Of a DNA stretch of 33,907 nucleotides, positions 7,730 to 14,926 are shown one piece after another. Positions within the stretch are counted from its first letter, which is position 1, and every line of letters starts with the position of its first letter. Source of the stretch: JBAWAP01 sp049589355 (GTDB lineage: Bacteria > Chloroflexota > Anaerolineae > VGOG01); the NCBI GenBank assembly GCA_049589355.1, contig JBAWAP010000114.1, forward strand, positions 1 to 33,907, given 5' to 3'. The notes beneath the pieces were generated by a model. That model did no database searches. It was not told the DNA's origin and saw nothing but the letters and a program-made list of their open reading frames with translations. The position numbers and the translations under genes are program-made.

Positions 7730-8551
7730 GTGGGTATCCTGTACGTGGTTGGAACGCCTATCGGCAACTTGGAGGACGTATCTCTGCGGGCGCTGCGCAT
7801 CTTGGGTGAAGTGGACCTCATCGCCGCCGAGGACACCCGCCGAACCCGAAAGCTCTTGACCCACTACGGGATCGAGACGCCTCTCACCAGCTACCACGAG
7901 CATAACAAGCTGACCAAGCTGGATGAGCTTCTCAGCGCGCTGCAGCAAAAGGACGTGGCCCTGGTCTCGGAGGCGGGCATGCCTGGCCTCTCGGACCCAG
8001 GCTATGAGCTCATTGAAGCCGCCATCGCGCGGGGCATCCCCGTGGTGCCGGTGCCCGGCCCTTCGGCCTTGATCACCGCTCTAGTGGTTTCGGGACTGCC
8101 CACCGATAGTTTTCTCTACCTGGGCTTCTTACCCCGCCGCCAGAAGGAGCGCCGACAGCTCCTGGCCTCGGTAGCCGGGGAGACACGCACCTTGGTGGCC
8201 TTCGAAGCGCCCCACAGACTGCTTGCCAGTCTGGCCGACCTGCAAGATGTGCTGGATGACCGGCGCATTGCCCTGGCTCGGGAACTGACCAAGGTGTACG
8301 AAGAGGTTTGGCGAGGGAGCGTCAGCCAGGCTCTGGCCCATTTCGAGGAGAACCCTCCTAGAGGCGAGTTCACCCTGATCATTGAAGGGGCGAAGGAAGA
8401 ACGAGTAACGTGGGATGAAGGACAAGTGATGGAAGCGCTGGCTGAGCTACTGGCGGAGGGTGTGGAGAGGAAGGAGACAGTCAAAGCCGTGTCTGAGCTG
8501 GCAGGCTGGCCCAGGCGAGAGGTTTATAAACTGGCCTTAAGGGAGTTCTGA
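7730..8551 (+). CDS. rsmI: 16S rRNA (cytidine-1402-2'-O)-methyltransferase RsmI
   Basis: SAM-dependent methyltransferase that 2'-O-methylates C1402 in the ribosomal P site. Family landmarks are LYVVGTPIGNLEDVSLRALR at the N-terminus, AAEDTRRTRKLL, VALVSEAGMPGLSDPGYELI and VPGPSALITALVVSGLPTD. The start is GTG 7730, preceded by GAGGAGAGG; it gives the expected MGILYVVGTPIGN beginning. An in-frame ATG at 7691 overlaps the -10 box and cannot be the start. The length of 273 residues is normal. The C-terminal part is a small helical domain. Confidence 0.92.
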   Translation: MGILYVVGTPIGNLEDVSLRALRILGEVDLIAAEDTRRTRKLLTHYGIETPLTSYHEHNKLTKLDELLSALQQKDVALVSEAGMPGLSDPGYELIEAAIARGIPVVPVPGPSALITALVVSGLPTDSFLYLGFLPRRQKERRQLLASVAGETRTLVAFEAPHRLLASLADLQDVLDDRRIALARELTKVYEEVWRGSVSQALAHFEENPPRGEFTLIIEGAKEERVTWDEGQVMEALAELLAEGVERKETVKAVSELAGWPRREVYKLALREF

Positions 8552-8638
8552 CTTTCTCTTTCACGATAAGTGTGGTAAAATCCGAGTGCTTAACGCCGGA
8601 GAGATGTCTGGCCAAATACGTGATAGAGGAGGCTGGAA

Positions 8639-9700
8639 GTGATTGACCTCAATAACTGGTCTCTTTTCCACGAGATAGACCCCGATGACATGCTGGGTCG
8701 CATCGCCGGGCTGCCTCAGCAATGTCGTGATGCCTGGGCCAATGTGCAGAACCTGGAACTTCCCCCCAAATACCGCCAGGTCAACAAGATCGTGGTCCTG
8801 GGCATGGGAGGTTCGGCCATTGGCGGGGACCTGCTACGCGCCCTGGCCGAACATGAGTGTGCTGTGCCCATCGCGATCAACCGCGATTATACTGTGCCGG
8901 CTTTTGTCAACGCCGAGACCTTGGTCATCGCTTCCAGCTACTCTGGCAACACCGAGGAAACCCTATCGGCCTTCAAAGAGGCCGGAAAAAGAGGCGCTGC
9001 CCTCTTGGCCATCACCACCAATGGCAAGCTGGCCCAGCAGGCACGGGAATCGGGACTGCCTCTATTGACCTTCTGCTACAAATCCCAGCCCCGGGCAGCC
9101 CTGGGATACTCCCTAGTTTCTTTGATCGGTGTGGTGCAAAAGTTGGGCCTTATCGCCAGTAAGGCGGCCAACCTCGAAGAGGCCATCGAAGTGATGGAAG
9201 CCCTGCAAGAAGAGATAAAGGAGACCGTACCCGTAACCGAGAACCCCGCTAAGCAACTGGCAAAGCGGCTTTACGGGCACCTGCCCGTGGTCTATGGGGC
9301 GGGATACCTGGCCGAAGTAGCTCACCGCTGGAAGACCCAGTTCAACGAGAACTCTAAGGCCTGGGGCTTCTACGAGCAACTGCCGGAGCTCAATCACAAT
9401 GCCGTGGTCGGCTATCAGTTCCCGGAAGAGTTGGCCGAGCGAATCCTGGTGGTGATGCTTGTTTCCTCTCTGGACCACCCGCGCAACAAAGCACGGTTCC
9501 AGGTAACTCAGGAGATCTTAGCCAAGCGTGGGATTGCCTACGAGACGATCGAAGCCCACGGCCAAAGCCCCTTGGCTCAGATGCTATCGGCCATCCACTT
9601 CGGCGATTACGTCAGCTATTACCTGGCCCTGCTATACGAGGTTGATCCTACACCGGTGACAGTCATCAACTACCTCAAAAAGCGTCTAGAGCAGGTTTGA
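8639..9700 (+). CDS. Bifunctional phosphoglucose/phosphomannose isomerase (SIS family)
   Basis: Interconverts glucose-6-P or mannose-6-P with fructose-6-P, feeding glycolysis and GDP-mannose synthesis. Two SIS domains are seen. The first has VVLGMGGSAIGGDLLRAL and ASSYSGNTEETLSAF. The second has FNENSKAWGFYEQLPELNHN, where the Glu and His fit the catalytic pair known from archaeal PGI/PMI. The 353 residues match this archaeal-type family rather than the 450-550-residue classical Pgi. The GTG start at 8639 follows AGAGGAGG by 6 nt. The gap to rsmI contains a weak promoter with TAAAAT at 8576-8581; the word GTGTGGTAAAAT recurs before the gene at 10380. The stop codon overlaps the next promoter's -35. 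Confidence 0.88.
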   Translation: MIDLNNWSLFHEIDPDDMLGRIAGLPQQCRDAWANVQNLELPPKYRQVNKIVVLGMGGSAIGGDLLRALAEHECAVPIAINRDYTVPAFVNAETLVIASSYSGNTEETLSAFKEAGKRGAALLAITTNGKLAQQARESGLPLLTFCYKSQPRAALGYSLVSLIGVVQKLGLIASKAANLEEAIEVMEALQEEIKETVPVTENPAKQLAKRLYGHLPVVYGAGYLAEVAHRWKTQFNENSKAWGFYEQLPELNHNAVVGYQFPEELAERILVVMLVSSLDHPRNKARFQVTQEILAKRGIAYETIEAHGQSPLAQMLSAIHFGDYVSYYLALLYEVDPTPVTVINYLKKRLEQV

Positions 9701-9725
9701 CAAAAGGGTGCAAAAGAGGTATACT
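9697..9725 (+). promoter_or_regulatory. Near-consensus sigma-70 promoter for the leader/SWIM unit
   Basis: TTGACA (9697-9702) overlapping the stop codon of the PGI/PMI gene, 17-bp spacer, TATACT (9720-9725). It is one of the three best promoters in the window. Confidence 0.75.
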
Positions 9726-9765
9726 ATTCCCAGAGTTTGAGATGTATCATTGGGAGGATGCGACC

Positions 9766-9816
9766 ATGATTGTATCCGCTTTACAAATCGGTAAACACTT
9801 CGTTCCAAAACACTGA
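9766..9816 (+). CDS. Possible 16-residue leader peptide
   Basis: ATG at 9766 is preceded by GGGAGGA (spacing about 6 nt) and ends in TGA 9814-9816. The peptide is MIVSALQIGKHFVPKH. It is the first start codon after the consensus promoter, and its stop codon lies inside the 5' arm of the following hairpin. No codon run marks it as a classical amino-acid attenuator. It may be a true leader peptide or chance. Confidence 0.4.
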   Translation: MIVSALQIGKHFVPKH

Positions 9817-9846
9817 GGCTTGATTCTGCCTTGGTGTTTTGTTGTT
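9806..9846 (+). terminator. Attenuator-like hairpin between the leader ORF and the SWIM gene
   Basis: Stem CAAAACAC with GTGTTTTG (9806-9813 / 9834-9841), a TG/TG internal mismatch, then AGGC with GCCT around an 8-nt loop, followed by TTGTTTG. The U-rich tail is interrupted, so it may be a partial terminator or attenuator. Confidence 0.5.
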
Positions 9847-9886
9847 TGGGGAGCCGTCCGCTACCTACTAATCAGAGGAGGCAGAA

Positions 9887-10147
9887 ATGGACTCGGGGAT
9901 GATCGGCAAGATCCAGAAGGCCAAGCGCTACGCCCAGGAGCGCGAGAGGATCGTTTTCAATGAATTCAAGGTCACCTTCAGAGGCAATCACGGCACCTAT
10001 ACGGTCACCTACGACGAGGGGCAATGGAGCTGCGGCTGTAACTTCTTCGCCAGTCACGGTGTGTGCAGCCACACCATGGCTCTGGAGAGGATTCTGGAAG
10101 TGATGCTTGCGCCGGAGGAGGCCGAGCCGCGTAAGGTTGAAGTATAA
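9887..10147 (+). CDS. Small SWIM zinc-finger protein
   Basis: An 86-residue protein with a SWIM zinc-finger: CGCNFFASHGVCSH supplies CxC...CxH (residues about 47-62). It is preceded by the typical beta hairpin GTYTVTYDEGQWSCGC. SWIM domains bind DNA or proteins, and stand-alone small ones are of unknown function. The ATG at 9887 is preceded by AGAGGAGG. It is transcribed either from the PGI/PMI gene or, more likely, from the consensus promoter at 9697 through the leader hairpin. A strong terminator follows directly, so the leader and SWIM gene can form a unit. Confidence 0.8.
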   Translation: MDSGMIGKIQKAKRYAQERERIVFNEFKVTFRGNHGTYTVTYDEGQWSCGCNFFASHGVCSHTMALERILEVMLAPEEAEPRKVEV

Positions 10148-10168
10148 ACGGCCTTAAGCTGATCATGC

Positions 10169-10198
10169 GGGGTATCGAGCAAGCCGATACCCCTTTTT
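10169..10198 (+). terminator. Strong intrinsic terminator after the SWIM gene
   Basis: Perfect 9-bp stem (10169-10177 / 10185-10193), 7-nt loop AGCAAGC, then TTTTT (10194-10198). Confidence 0.9.
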
Positions 10199-10225
10199 GT
10201 TTCTTTTCGCAGGGTGTGGTAAAAT
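10197..10225 (+). promoter_or_regulatory. Promoter of the flippase-like/oxidoreductase operon
   Basis: TTGTTT (10197-10202), 17-bp spacer, TAAAAT (10220-10225). It starts within the T run of the preceding terminator. The leader to the ATG at 10380 would be about 150 nt and holds a long inverted repeat. Confidence 0.5.
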
Positions 10226-10248
10226 TAGCCAGCATTGAGGACGATTTC

Positions 10249-10350
10249 AGAAACCAGGTTTTTTGACTGAAGGATGTGGCTTTTCGCACTGTGGAGAGCG
10301 TCAAAAGCAAAAGTTCATCCATTCGAGTAAGAGAAAAAAACCTGGTTTCT
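10249..10350. repeat. Perfect 16-bp inverted repeat enclosing 70 nt
   Basis: AGAAACCAGGTTTTTT (10249-10264) and its exact complement (10335-10350). Inside, GGATG (10272-10276) and CATCC (10316-10320) can extend the pairing. No target duplication was seen at the edges. It lies in the 5' leader of the next gene and has no U tail, so it is not a terminator. It may be a MITE remnant or a dispersed repeat. Confidence 0.65.
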
Positions 10351-10379
10351 CTAAAGTGTCGTAGCAAAAGAGAGACATT

Positions 10380-11375
10380 ATGCTCAAGAGATGGCAGCTT
10401 TGGGTTGGCTTGATGATCAGTGCTGTTTGCCTCTACATAGTCCTGAGGCGCATGCAATTGGACCAGGTCTGGCTGGCCTGGAAGACAGCCAGGTATTGGT
10501 GGATCGTCCCTGGCGTGGTGGTCTACTTCTTCGCCGTTTGGGCCCGCACCTGGCGCTGGCATTACCTGCTACGCCCTATGCTATCCGTATCCCTGACTCG
10601 CCTCTTCCCAGTGGTCTGCATAGGCTACATGGGCAATAACGTCTATCCAGCCCGCGCTGGGGAGGTCATCCGGGCCTATGTTCTCAAGAAGAAGGAGGCG
10701 GTGAGCGTCAGCGCCTCCTTGGCCACCATCGTGGTGGAGCGCATTTTCGATGGGGTGGTCATGCTTCTGTTCGTCTTTTTCTCCTTGCCCTTCGTCCCTA
10801 TGCAGCAGTGGCTTAGGCTCGTAGTCCTCTTCTCCAGTTTGCTTTTCTTTGGCGCGCTGGCTGTTTTCTTCGTCATCGCCATCTTGCCCCAGCGCTCACA
10901 AGCGGTCTATAGCTGGCTGATCGAGCGCCTGTTGCCGGCGCGCTTTCGAGAGCAGGCCCGCGGGCTGCTGGACCGTTTCGTGGAGGGCCTACATTCTCTG
11001 CGCAGCGGCAAGGGTGTATTGATGATCTTCGGCACCTCGTTGGTGATCTGGCTGGCGGAGACGGTCAAGTACTGGTTCGTGATGCACAGCTTCGATTTCA
11101 GCGTGCCTTTCTACGTGTTGATGTTGATGAACGGCGTGGTGAATCTGGCTACGACCATTCCCTCCAGTCCGGGCTACGTGGGTACCTTCGACGCTCCTGG
11201 CATCGCCATCCTGGCCGCCTACGGCGTAAACTACGAGGTAGCCACGGCTTACACCCTGGTCCTGCACGCCGCGTTGTGGTTTCCCATCACGGTGCTGGGG
11301 GCATACTACATGTGGCGGGAGAGCATCTCGTGGGCGGAGTTTGGAGTGGCAGCAGAGGTAAAGGCGGGAGGATAA
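10380..11375 (+). CDS. Flippase-like integral membrane protein (UPF0104/lysylphosphatidylglycerol synthase TM family)
   Basis: A 331-residue polytopic membrane protein of the family that includes AglD/YbhN and the MprF flippase domain. Hydrophobic segments are seen at about 7-22, 39-56, 112-132, 139-160, 214-232, 238-260, 274-292 and 296-316. Landmarks are RTWRWHYLLRP near the N-terminus, YMGNNVYPARAGEVIRAYVL, the VVERIFDGV motif, and IPSSPGYVGTFDA in the C-terminal part. The family is linked to lipid or polyprenyl-phosphate transport, but the substrate is unknown. Its TAA is directly followed by the ATG of the FAD oxidoreductase (GGAGGATAAATG), so the two are translationally coupled. Confidence 0.85.
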   Translation: MLKRWQLWVGLMISAVCLYIVLRRMQLDQVWLAWKTARYWWIVPGVVVYFFAVWARTWRWHYLLRPMLSVSLTRLFPVVCIGYMGNNVYPARAGEVIRAYVLKKKEAVSVSASLATIVVERIFDGVVMLLFVFFSLPFVPMQQWLRLVVLFSSLLFFGALAVFFVIAILPQRSQAVYSWLIERLLPARFREQARGLLDRFVEGLHSLRSGKGVLMIFGTSLVIWLAETVKYWFVMHSFDFSVPFYVLMLMNGVVNLATTIPSSPGYVGTFDAPGIAILAAYGVNYEVATAYTLVLHAALWFPITVLGAYYMWRESISWAEFGVAAEVKAGG

Positions 11376-12731
11376 ATGAGAATCGGCATTATCGGCGGGG
11401 GGATCGCCGGGCTGGCAGCGGCCTATGAGTTGGCCAAGAATGGGCATCGTGTAGTTGTCTTTGAGAAGGAGACGGAACTGGGTGGCCAGGCCAGCACTTT
11501 CCCCATTGAGGAAACCCGCCTGGAGAAGTTCTATCACCATCTCTTCACCAGCGACCGCCACATCATCCAGCTCATCAACGAGCTGGGCCTCTCGCCCAGG
11601 ATGCACTGGATTGATTCCCGGGTGGGCCTCTTTCACGGCGGCAAGGTCTACGACTTCGTTACGCCCCTGGACCTCCTGCGGTTCACCCCCTTGAGCTTGC
11701 CTAACCGCCTATGGGCTGGCCTCATCTCCCTTTACCTCCAACGCCAGACCAACTGGCAAAAGTATGAAGGCATCACCGCTAAGGAGTGGCTGGAAAAATA
11801 CGCGGGGAAAAGTGTCTACAGCGCCATTTGGGAGCCGCTGTTGCGAAGCAAGTTCGGCGATAGCTACGATGAGGTATCTATGACCTGGTTCTGGGGGAAG
11901 ATGCGCCTCCGCTTCGGTTCTCGTCCCAAAGGGATGCAGAAAGAGCAGTTGGGCTACATGGAGGGCAGCTTCCAATTCCTGATAGATGGACTTGAGAGGC
12001 GGATCCAGGAGTTGGGAGGCAAGGTCTATACCAGCGCGCCCGTTGAGCGAATTGCCGTGGAAGATGGAAGAGCACTTGGACCCAGGTCGCAGGTCGCAAG
12101 TCGCAGGTCGCAGGCTTCAAAGAACTCTACAACTTGCAACCTGGGACGTGAGACCTGTGACTTCGATGCCATCATCGCCACGGTGCCCTCCTTCGCCTTC
12201 ACCGAGATAGTGCCGGAGCTGCCCTCTGACTACATCGGGAAATTGAGGCACGTTAAGTACCAGAGTGCGCTCTGCCTGGTGTTGAAGATGAAGCGATCGC
12301 TCAGCCATATTTATTGGATGAACATCAGTGATCCCAGCATCCCGTTCGTCGCCGCCATCGAGCACACCAACTACATGCCGCCCGAGTTTTACAATGGCAA
12401 GCACATTTTGTATCTCTCCAACTATTTGCCTTTGGATAGTCCACTTTTCTCCCTTTCCAAGGACGAGCTCCTGCAAGAGTACCTGCCTCACGTGCAGCGC
12501 ATCAATCCCGAATTCGACTTGGAATGGGTGGAGGAAAGCTGGCTTTTCCGCGACGATGCAGGACAGCCTATCGTCACCTGCGACTACTCTCAACAAGTAC
12601 CCGACCATCAGACCCCCATCAAGGGCTTGTATCTTGCCAACACCACTCAGATCTATCCTGAGGACCGGGGCATGAACTACAGCGTACACTTGGGACAGAG
12701 AATCGCCGGCATCGTTCATGGAGATGTTTGA
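11376..12731 (+). CDS. FAD-dependent amine-oxidase-like oxidoreductase
   Basis: A 451-residue flavoprotein of the NAD(P)-binding Rossmann/amine oxidase group (protoporphyrinogen oxidase, phytoene desaturase, UDP-galactopyranose mutase relatives). The dinucleotide fold is at the N-terminus: IGIIGGGIAGLAAAYELAKNG, then the ribose-binding Glu in VVFEKE and LGGQAST. The C-terminus (YLANTTQIYPEDRGMNYSVHLGQRIAG) contributes the second FAD contact. The substrate is unknown; coupling with a flippase-like protein suggests surface lipid or glycan modification. Residues about 236-264 (RSQVASRRSQ and following) are encoded by a heptanucleotide array and its inverted partner, an insertion that kept the frame between a strand and the DAIIATVP segment. 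Confidence 0.85.
   Translation: MRIGIIGGGIAGLAAAYELAKNGHRVVVFEKETELGGQASTFPIEETRLEKFYHHLFTSDRHIIQLINELGLSPRMHWIDSRVGLFHGGKVYDFVTPLDLLRFTPLSLPNRLWAGLISLYLQRQTNWQKYEGITAKEWLEKYAGKSVYSAIWEPLLRSKFGDSYDEVSMTWFWGKMRLRFGSRPKGMQKEQLGYMEGSFQFLIDGLERRIQELGGKVYTSAPVERIAVEDGRALGPRSQVASRRSQASKNSTTCNLGRETCDFDAIIATVPSFAFTEIVPELPSDYIGKLRHVKYQSALCLVLKMKRSLSHIYWMNISDPSIPFVAAIEHTNYMPPEFYNGKHILYLSNYLPLDSPLFSLSKDELLQEYLPHVQRINPEFDLEWVEESWLFRDDAGQPIVTCDYSQQVPDHQTPIKGLYLANTTQIYPEDRGMNYSVHLGQRIAGIVHGDV
12083..12165. repeat. In-gene heptanucleotide array with facing inverted partner
   Basis: Five 7-mers in a row from 12083 to 12117 (CAGGTCG, CAGGTCG, CAAGTCG, CAGGTCG, CAGGCTT). About 15 nt later, 7-mers of the same family run on the opposite strand (about 12132-12163; read in reverse: TCACAGG, TCTCACG, TCCCAGG, TTGCAAG). 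It lies inside the FAD oxidoreductase gene, in frame. Confidence 0.85.
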
Positions 12732-12756
12732 TGCCGATGGGATTCTGCAGTATAAT
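12728..12756 (+). promoter_or_regulatory. Promoter of the second metallophosphoesterase
   Basis: TTGATG (12728-12733, overlapping the upstream stop codon), 17-bp spacer, TATAAT (12751-12756). Confidence 0.7.
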
Positions 12757-12812
12757 TACGAAGTGCGGTTCGGGCTTTCCAGAATAGACTGAACCCAACG
12801 GAAGGATATGGG

Positions 12813-13547
12813 ATGCGCTACCTCATCATCTCCGATGTTCATTCCAACCTGGCAGCTTTCGAAGCCGTCCTTGCCGACGCTGGCTCCTTTGACAAAGTTT
12901 GGTGTCTGGGCGATATGGTAGGTTACGGGCCCGATCCAAACGAGTGCGTCGAGCGGCTGCGAGACTTACCTCACATCTGCGTGGCCGGTAATCACGATTG
13001 GGCGACGCTGGGCAAGTTGGACACCGAGGATTTCAATCCCGATGCTCAAAGAGCCTGCCTTTGGACCAGGGAGCACTTGTCGCCTTCAAACCGAGAATAC
13101 TTGGAGACCCTCCCTGAGACCATCATTGAGGAAGGTTTTACGCTGGTACACGGGAGTCCCCGTCACCCCATCTGGGAGTACATACTGTATCCTTCTATCG
13201 CCAAGGCTAACTTCGAGTATTTTGATACCAGGTTTTGCTTTGTTGGGCACACCCATGTCCCGGTCATCTATCGCCATCATCCCGAAAACCCCAACCGGGC
13301 TTGCGACACGCTGATGCCACCCCTCGACGATCCCCTAGTCTTGGGTGAAGAGCGTTTGATCATCAACCCCGGTAGCGTGGGGCAGCCTCGCGACGGCGAT
13401 CCCCGGGCCAGCTACGTTGTCCTAGATTCCGATGAACTCACCCTGGAATATCGGCGCATCCCATACCCCATCGAAGTCACTCAGGCGAGGATGATGGAGA
13501 AGGGCTTGCCACTGCGCCTCATAATCCGTTTGGGATACGGGTGGTGA
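12813..13547 (+). CDS. Metallophosphoesterase, YfcE/ApaH-like diadenosine-tetraphosphatase group
   Basis: A 244-residue single-domain phosphoesterase, smaller than and distinct from the one at 5773. Metal motifs are SDVHSNLAA (residues 5-13), LGDMVGYGPDPNECVE, VAGNHDWATLG, LVHGSP and FVGHTHVPV, then NPGSVGQPRDGDPRASY near the end. The GYGPDPNE and PGSVGQPRDGDPRA pattern is characteristic of the COG0639/YfcE-like group; the substrate is not established for most members. It has its own promoter and the SD-like GGAAGGAT before the ATG. A heptanucleotide array begins a few nt after its stop. Confidence 0.87.
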   Translation: MRYLIISDVHSNLAAFEAVLADAGSFDKVWCLGDMVGYGPDPNECVERLRDLPHICVAGNHDWATLGKLDTEDFNPDAQRACLWTREHLSPSNREYLETLPETIIEEGFTLVHGSPRHPIWEYILYPSIAKANFEYFDTRFCFVGHTHVPVIYRHHPENPNRACDTLMPPLDDPLVLGEERLIINPGSVGQPRDGDPRASYVVLDSDELTLEYRRIPYPIEVTQARMMEKGLPLRLIIRLGYGW

Positions 13548-13551
13548 GGGG

Positions 13552-13591
13552 CAGGTCACAGGTCACAAGTCGCAGGTTGCATGTTGCACGG
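13552..13591 (+). repeat. Heptanucleotide array (CAGGTCA family)
   Basis: CAGGTCA, CAGGTCA, CAAGTCG, CAGGTTG, CATGTTG, then CACGG (13552-13591), starting 4 nt after the metallophosphoesterase stop. It is the same unit family and strand as the array inside the FAD gene. Further short repeats follow (TTTCAGCG twice near 13600-13617; inverted ATGGGT/ACCCAT at 13621-13650). Confidence 0.85.
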
Positions 13592-13663
13592 AGGAACTTT
13601 TCAGCGCCTTTCAGCGTCTCATGGGTGAGACAAGGGGTGAGTCAACCCATTAACTCGCTTGCG

Positions 13664-13776
13664 AGGAGGTCTGGACTTTGGACAAATGCGATTTTCAGGA
13701 CACATGTAGTGGTTCATAACTTGATAAACTACTAAATATGGGTCAAAAAGCCGTTTTGTCCAAAGTCCAAGGAGGT
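13664..13776. repeat. Inverted 15-bp repeat (TTTGGAC heptamer pair) with flanking AGGAGGT
   Basis: TGGACTTTGGACAAA (13672-13686) and its complement (13755-13769) enclose 68 nt. Each arm is built of two TTTGGAC-like 7-mers. The word AGGAGGT flanks both sides (13664-13670 and 13770-13776) and could be a 7-bp target duplication, or chance, because it is purine-rich. No gene is seen between 13548 and 13852. Confidence 0.6.
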
Positions 13777-13852
13777 GAGGAAAAGGAACAGATACGGAAT
13801 AATCATCACAACCTATACTTACCCAAAGACCAACTTGTGAAAGGAGAAGAAG

Positions 13853-14743
13853 ATGTTTACCGACAAAAAGTGGATAATGGCTCTCGCCCTGGTGGCGGTG
13901 ATTACCATCGTACTTTCGGCCTGTGCTGCCCCTACGCCAGTAGTCGTCGAGAAGAAGGTACCAGTATACGTCGAGAAGGAGGTAGTGGTCGAGAAAGAAG
14001 TGGCAGCCATGCCCGCCCCCGATTTGGGGCTGGAGCCGATGGAAGAGCGCATGATCATCTGGACGGGGGACGTCTCACTGATCGTGAAGGACGCGGGGGA
14101 GAGCCTGGAAAAGGTCGAAGCCATCGCCGAGGACCTGGGGGGCTATGTGGTCAACTCCAGCTCCTGGTACGAAGAGGAGCAACTGCGGGCTCGGCTGACC
14201 ATCCGCGTGCCGGCCGAAGAATTCGACACGGCCATGGCACGCCTCAAGGACCTGGCTATCAAGGTCGAGAACAGAAACGTCTCCACCCAGGATGTCACCG
14301 AGGAGTACACCGACCTCGACGCCCGGTTGCGCAACCTGGAGGCCACCGAGAAGGAACTATTGGAGCTTCTCACCGAAGTGCGCGAGCGGACAGGCAAGGC
14401 CGAGGACATTCTGGCCGTGCATCGGGAGGTCTCCAACATCAGGGGGCAAATCGAGCAGGTCAAGGGGCGGATGCAATACCTGGAGAAGATGACGGCTATG
14501 GCCACCATCAACATTGAACTGATCCCCGATGTATTGGCCAGGCCCATCGTCGTCGCCGGTTGGCGGCCATCCGGTACGGCGGCCAATGCACTGCGAATCC
14601 TGGTCAAAACCCTCCAGTTCATCGTAGATGCCGCCATCTGGTTGATTATTTACGTCCTGCCCACTCTGGTGGTCATCGCCATCCCCTTCTTCATTCTATG
14701 GCTGATTTGGCGTCGGTGGAGGAGAAGGAGAAAGACAGCGTAG
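13853..14743 (+). CDS. DUF4349 lipoprotein with C-terminal membrane anchor
   Basis: A 296-residue envelope protein. Residues 1-24 are a lipoprotein signal ending in the lipobox LSAC (Cys24). A repetitive VVEKK/VYVEKEVVVEKEV stretch follows. DUF4349 spans about residues 60-225, starting ERMIIWTGDVSLIV, with VVNSSSW, the EYTDLDARLRNLEATEKELLEL coiled coil and the GRMQYLEKMTAMATINIEL end. A transmembrane helix (about 262-284) is followed by the basic tail RRWRRRRKTA. Function is unknown; a lipid anchor plus a C-terminal helix suggests a coiled-coil envelope spacer. AAAGGAGAAGAAG precedes the ATG. The upstream gene-free 300 nt is filled with heptamer repeats. Confidence 0.85.
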   Translation: MFTDKKWIMALALVAVITIVLSACAAPTPVVVEKKVPVYVEKEVVVEKEVAAMPAPDLGLEPMEERMIIWTGDVSLIVKDAGESLEKVEAIAEDLGGYVVNSSSWYEEEQLRARLTIRVPAEEFDTAMARLKDLAIKVENRNVSTQDVTEEYTDLDARLRNLEATEKELLELLTEVRERTGKAEDILAVHREVSNIRGQIEQVKGRMQYLEKMTAMATINIELIPDVLARPIVVAGWRPSGTAANALRILVKTLQFIVDAAIWLIIYVLPTLVVIAIPFFILWLIWRRWRRRRKTA

Positions 14744-14767
14744 TACCAGAGGCGTGTTGCTAGAGAG

Positions 14768-14795
14768 TTGACAATTGCCGCTTTTCTGGTATAAT
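14768..14795 (+). promoter_or_regulatory. Consensus sigma-70 promoter for the small RNA
   Basis: Perfect TTGACA (14768-14773) and perfect TATAAT (14790-14795), 16-bp spacer, with TGG just before the -10 (extended -10 like). No start codon with a usable ORF follows. Confidence 0.85.
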
Positions 14796-14800
14796 ATATC

Positions 14801-14888
14801 ATAGATCGGGTGGCCTAGGGACCTCACGGTAACCACTCCGTGGGCTGAACTAGGTTTACCTGCCGCAAGGCAGTCCCCGATCTTTTTA
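14801..14888 (+). ncRNA. Unidentified small structured RNA of about 88 nt
   Basis: It starts about 6-7 nt after the -10 box and ends in a T-rich tail. Pairing found by eye: a closing stem AGATCGGG (14803-14810) with CCCGATCT (14876-14883), perfect 8 bp; CCTAG (14814-14818) with CTAGG (14850-14854); CACGG (14825-14829) with CCGTG (14838-14842), 8-nt loop; and CTGCC (14860-14864) with GGCAG (14869-14873) closed by the GNRA loop GCAA. The last stem plus TTTTTATTTTT (14883-14893) forms a terminator. I do not recognise it as SRP RNA (no GGUCAGG/GGAA core), 6S, tmRNA, tRNA or a riboswitch I know. It lies convergent to the YfhO-flippase gene and does not reach its coding part. Confidence 0.7.
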
Positions 14889-14890
14889 TT

Positions 14891-14925
14891 TTTGAGTTTT
14901 GAGCTTTGAGCTTTGAGCTTCGAGC
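14891..14925. repeat. Heptanucleotide array (TTTGAGC x5)
   Basis: TTTGAGT, TTTGAGC, TTTGAGC, TTTGAGC, TTCGAGC (14891-14925). It sits between the RNA's T tail and the stop codon (14927-14929) of the leftward fusion gene, 1 nt from the stop. Confidence 0.85.
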
Positions 14926-14926
14926 T

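Noticed and set aside
10249..10350. Inverted repeat as a terminator
   Set aside because: The 3' arm is followed by CTAAAG, not a T run, and the loop is 70 nt.
14801..14888. Small RNA as SRP RNA, 6S RNA, tmRNA or tRNA
   Set aside because: It lacks the SRP domain IV core, is too short for 6S or tmRNA, and has no T-arm or CCA-end pattern. Left unnamed.
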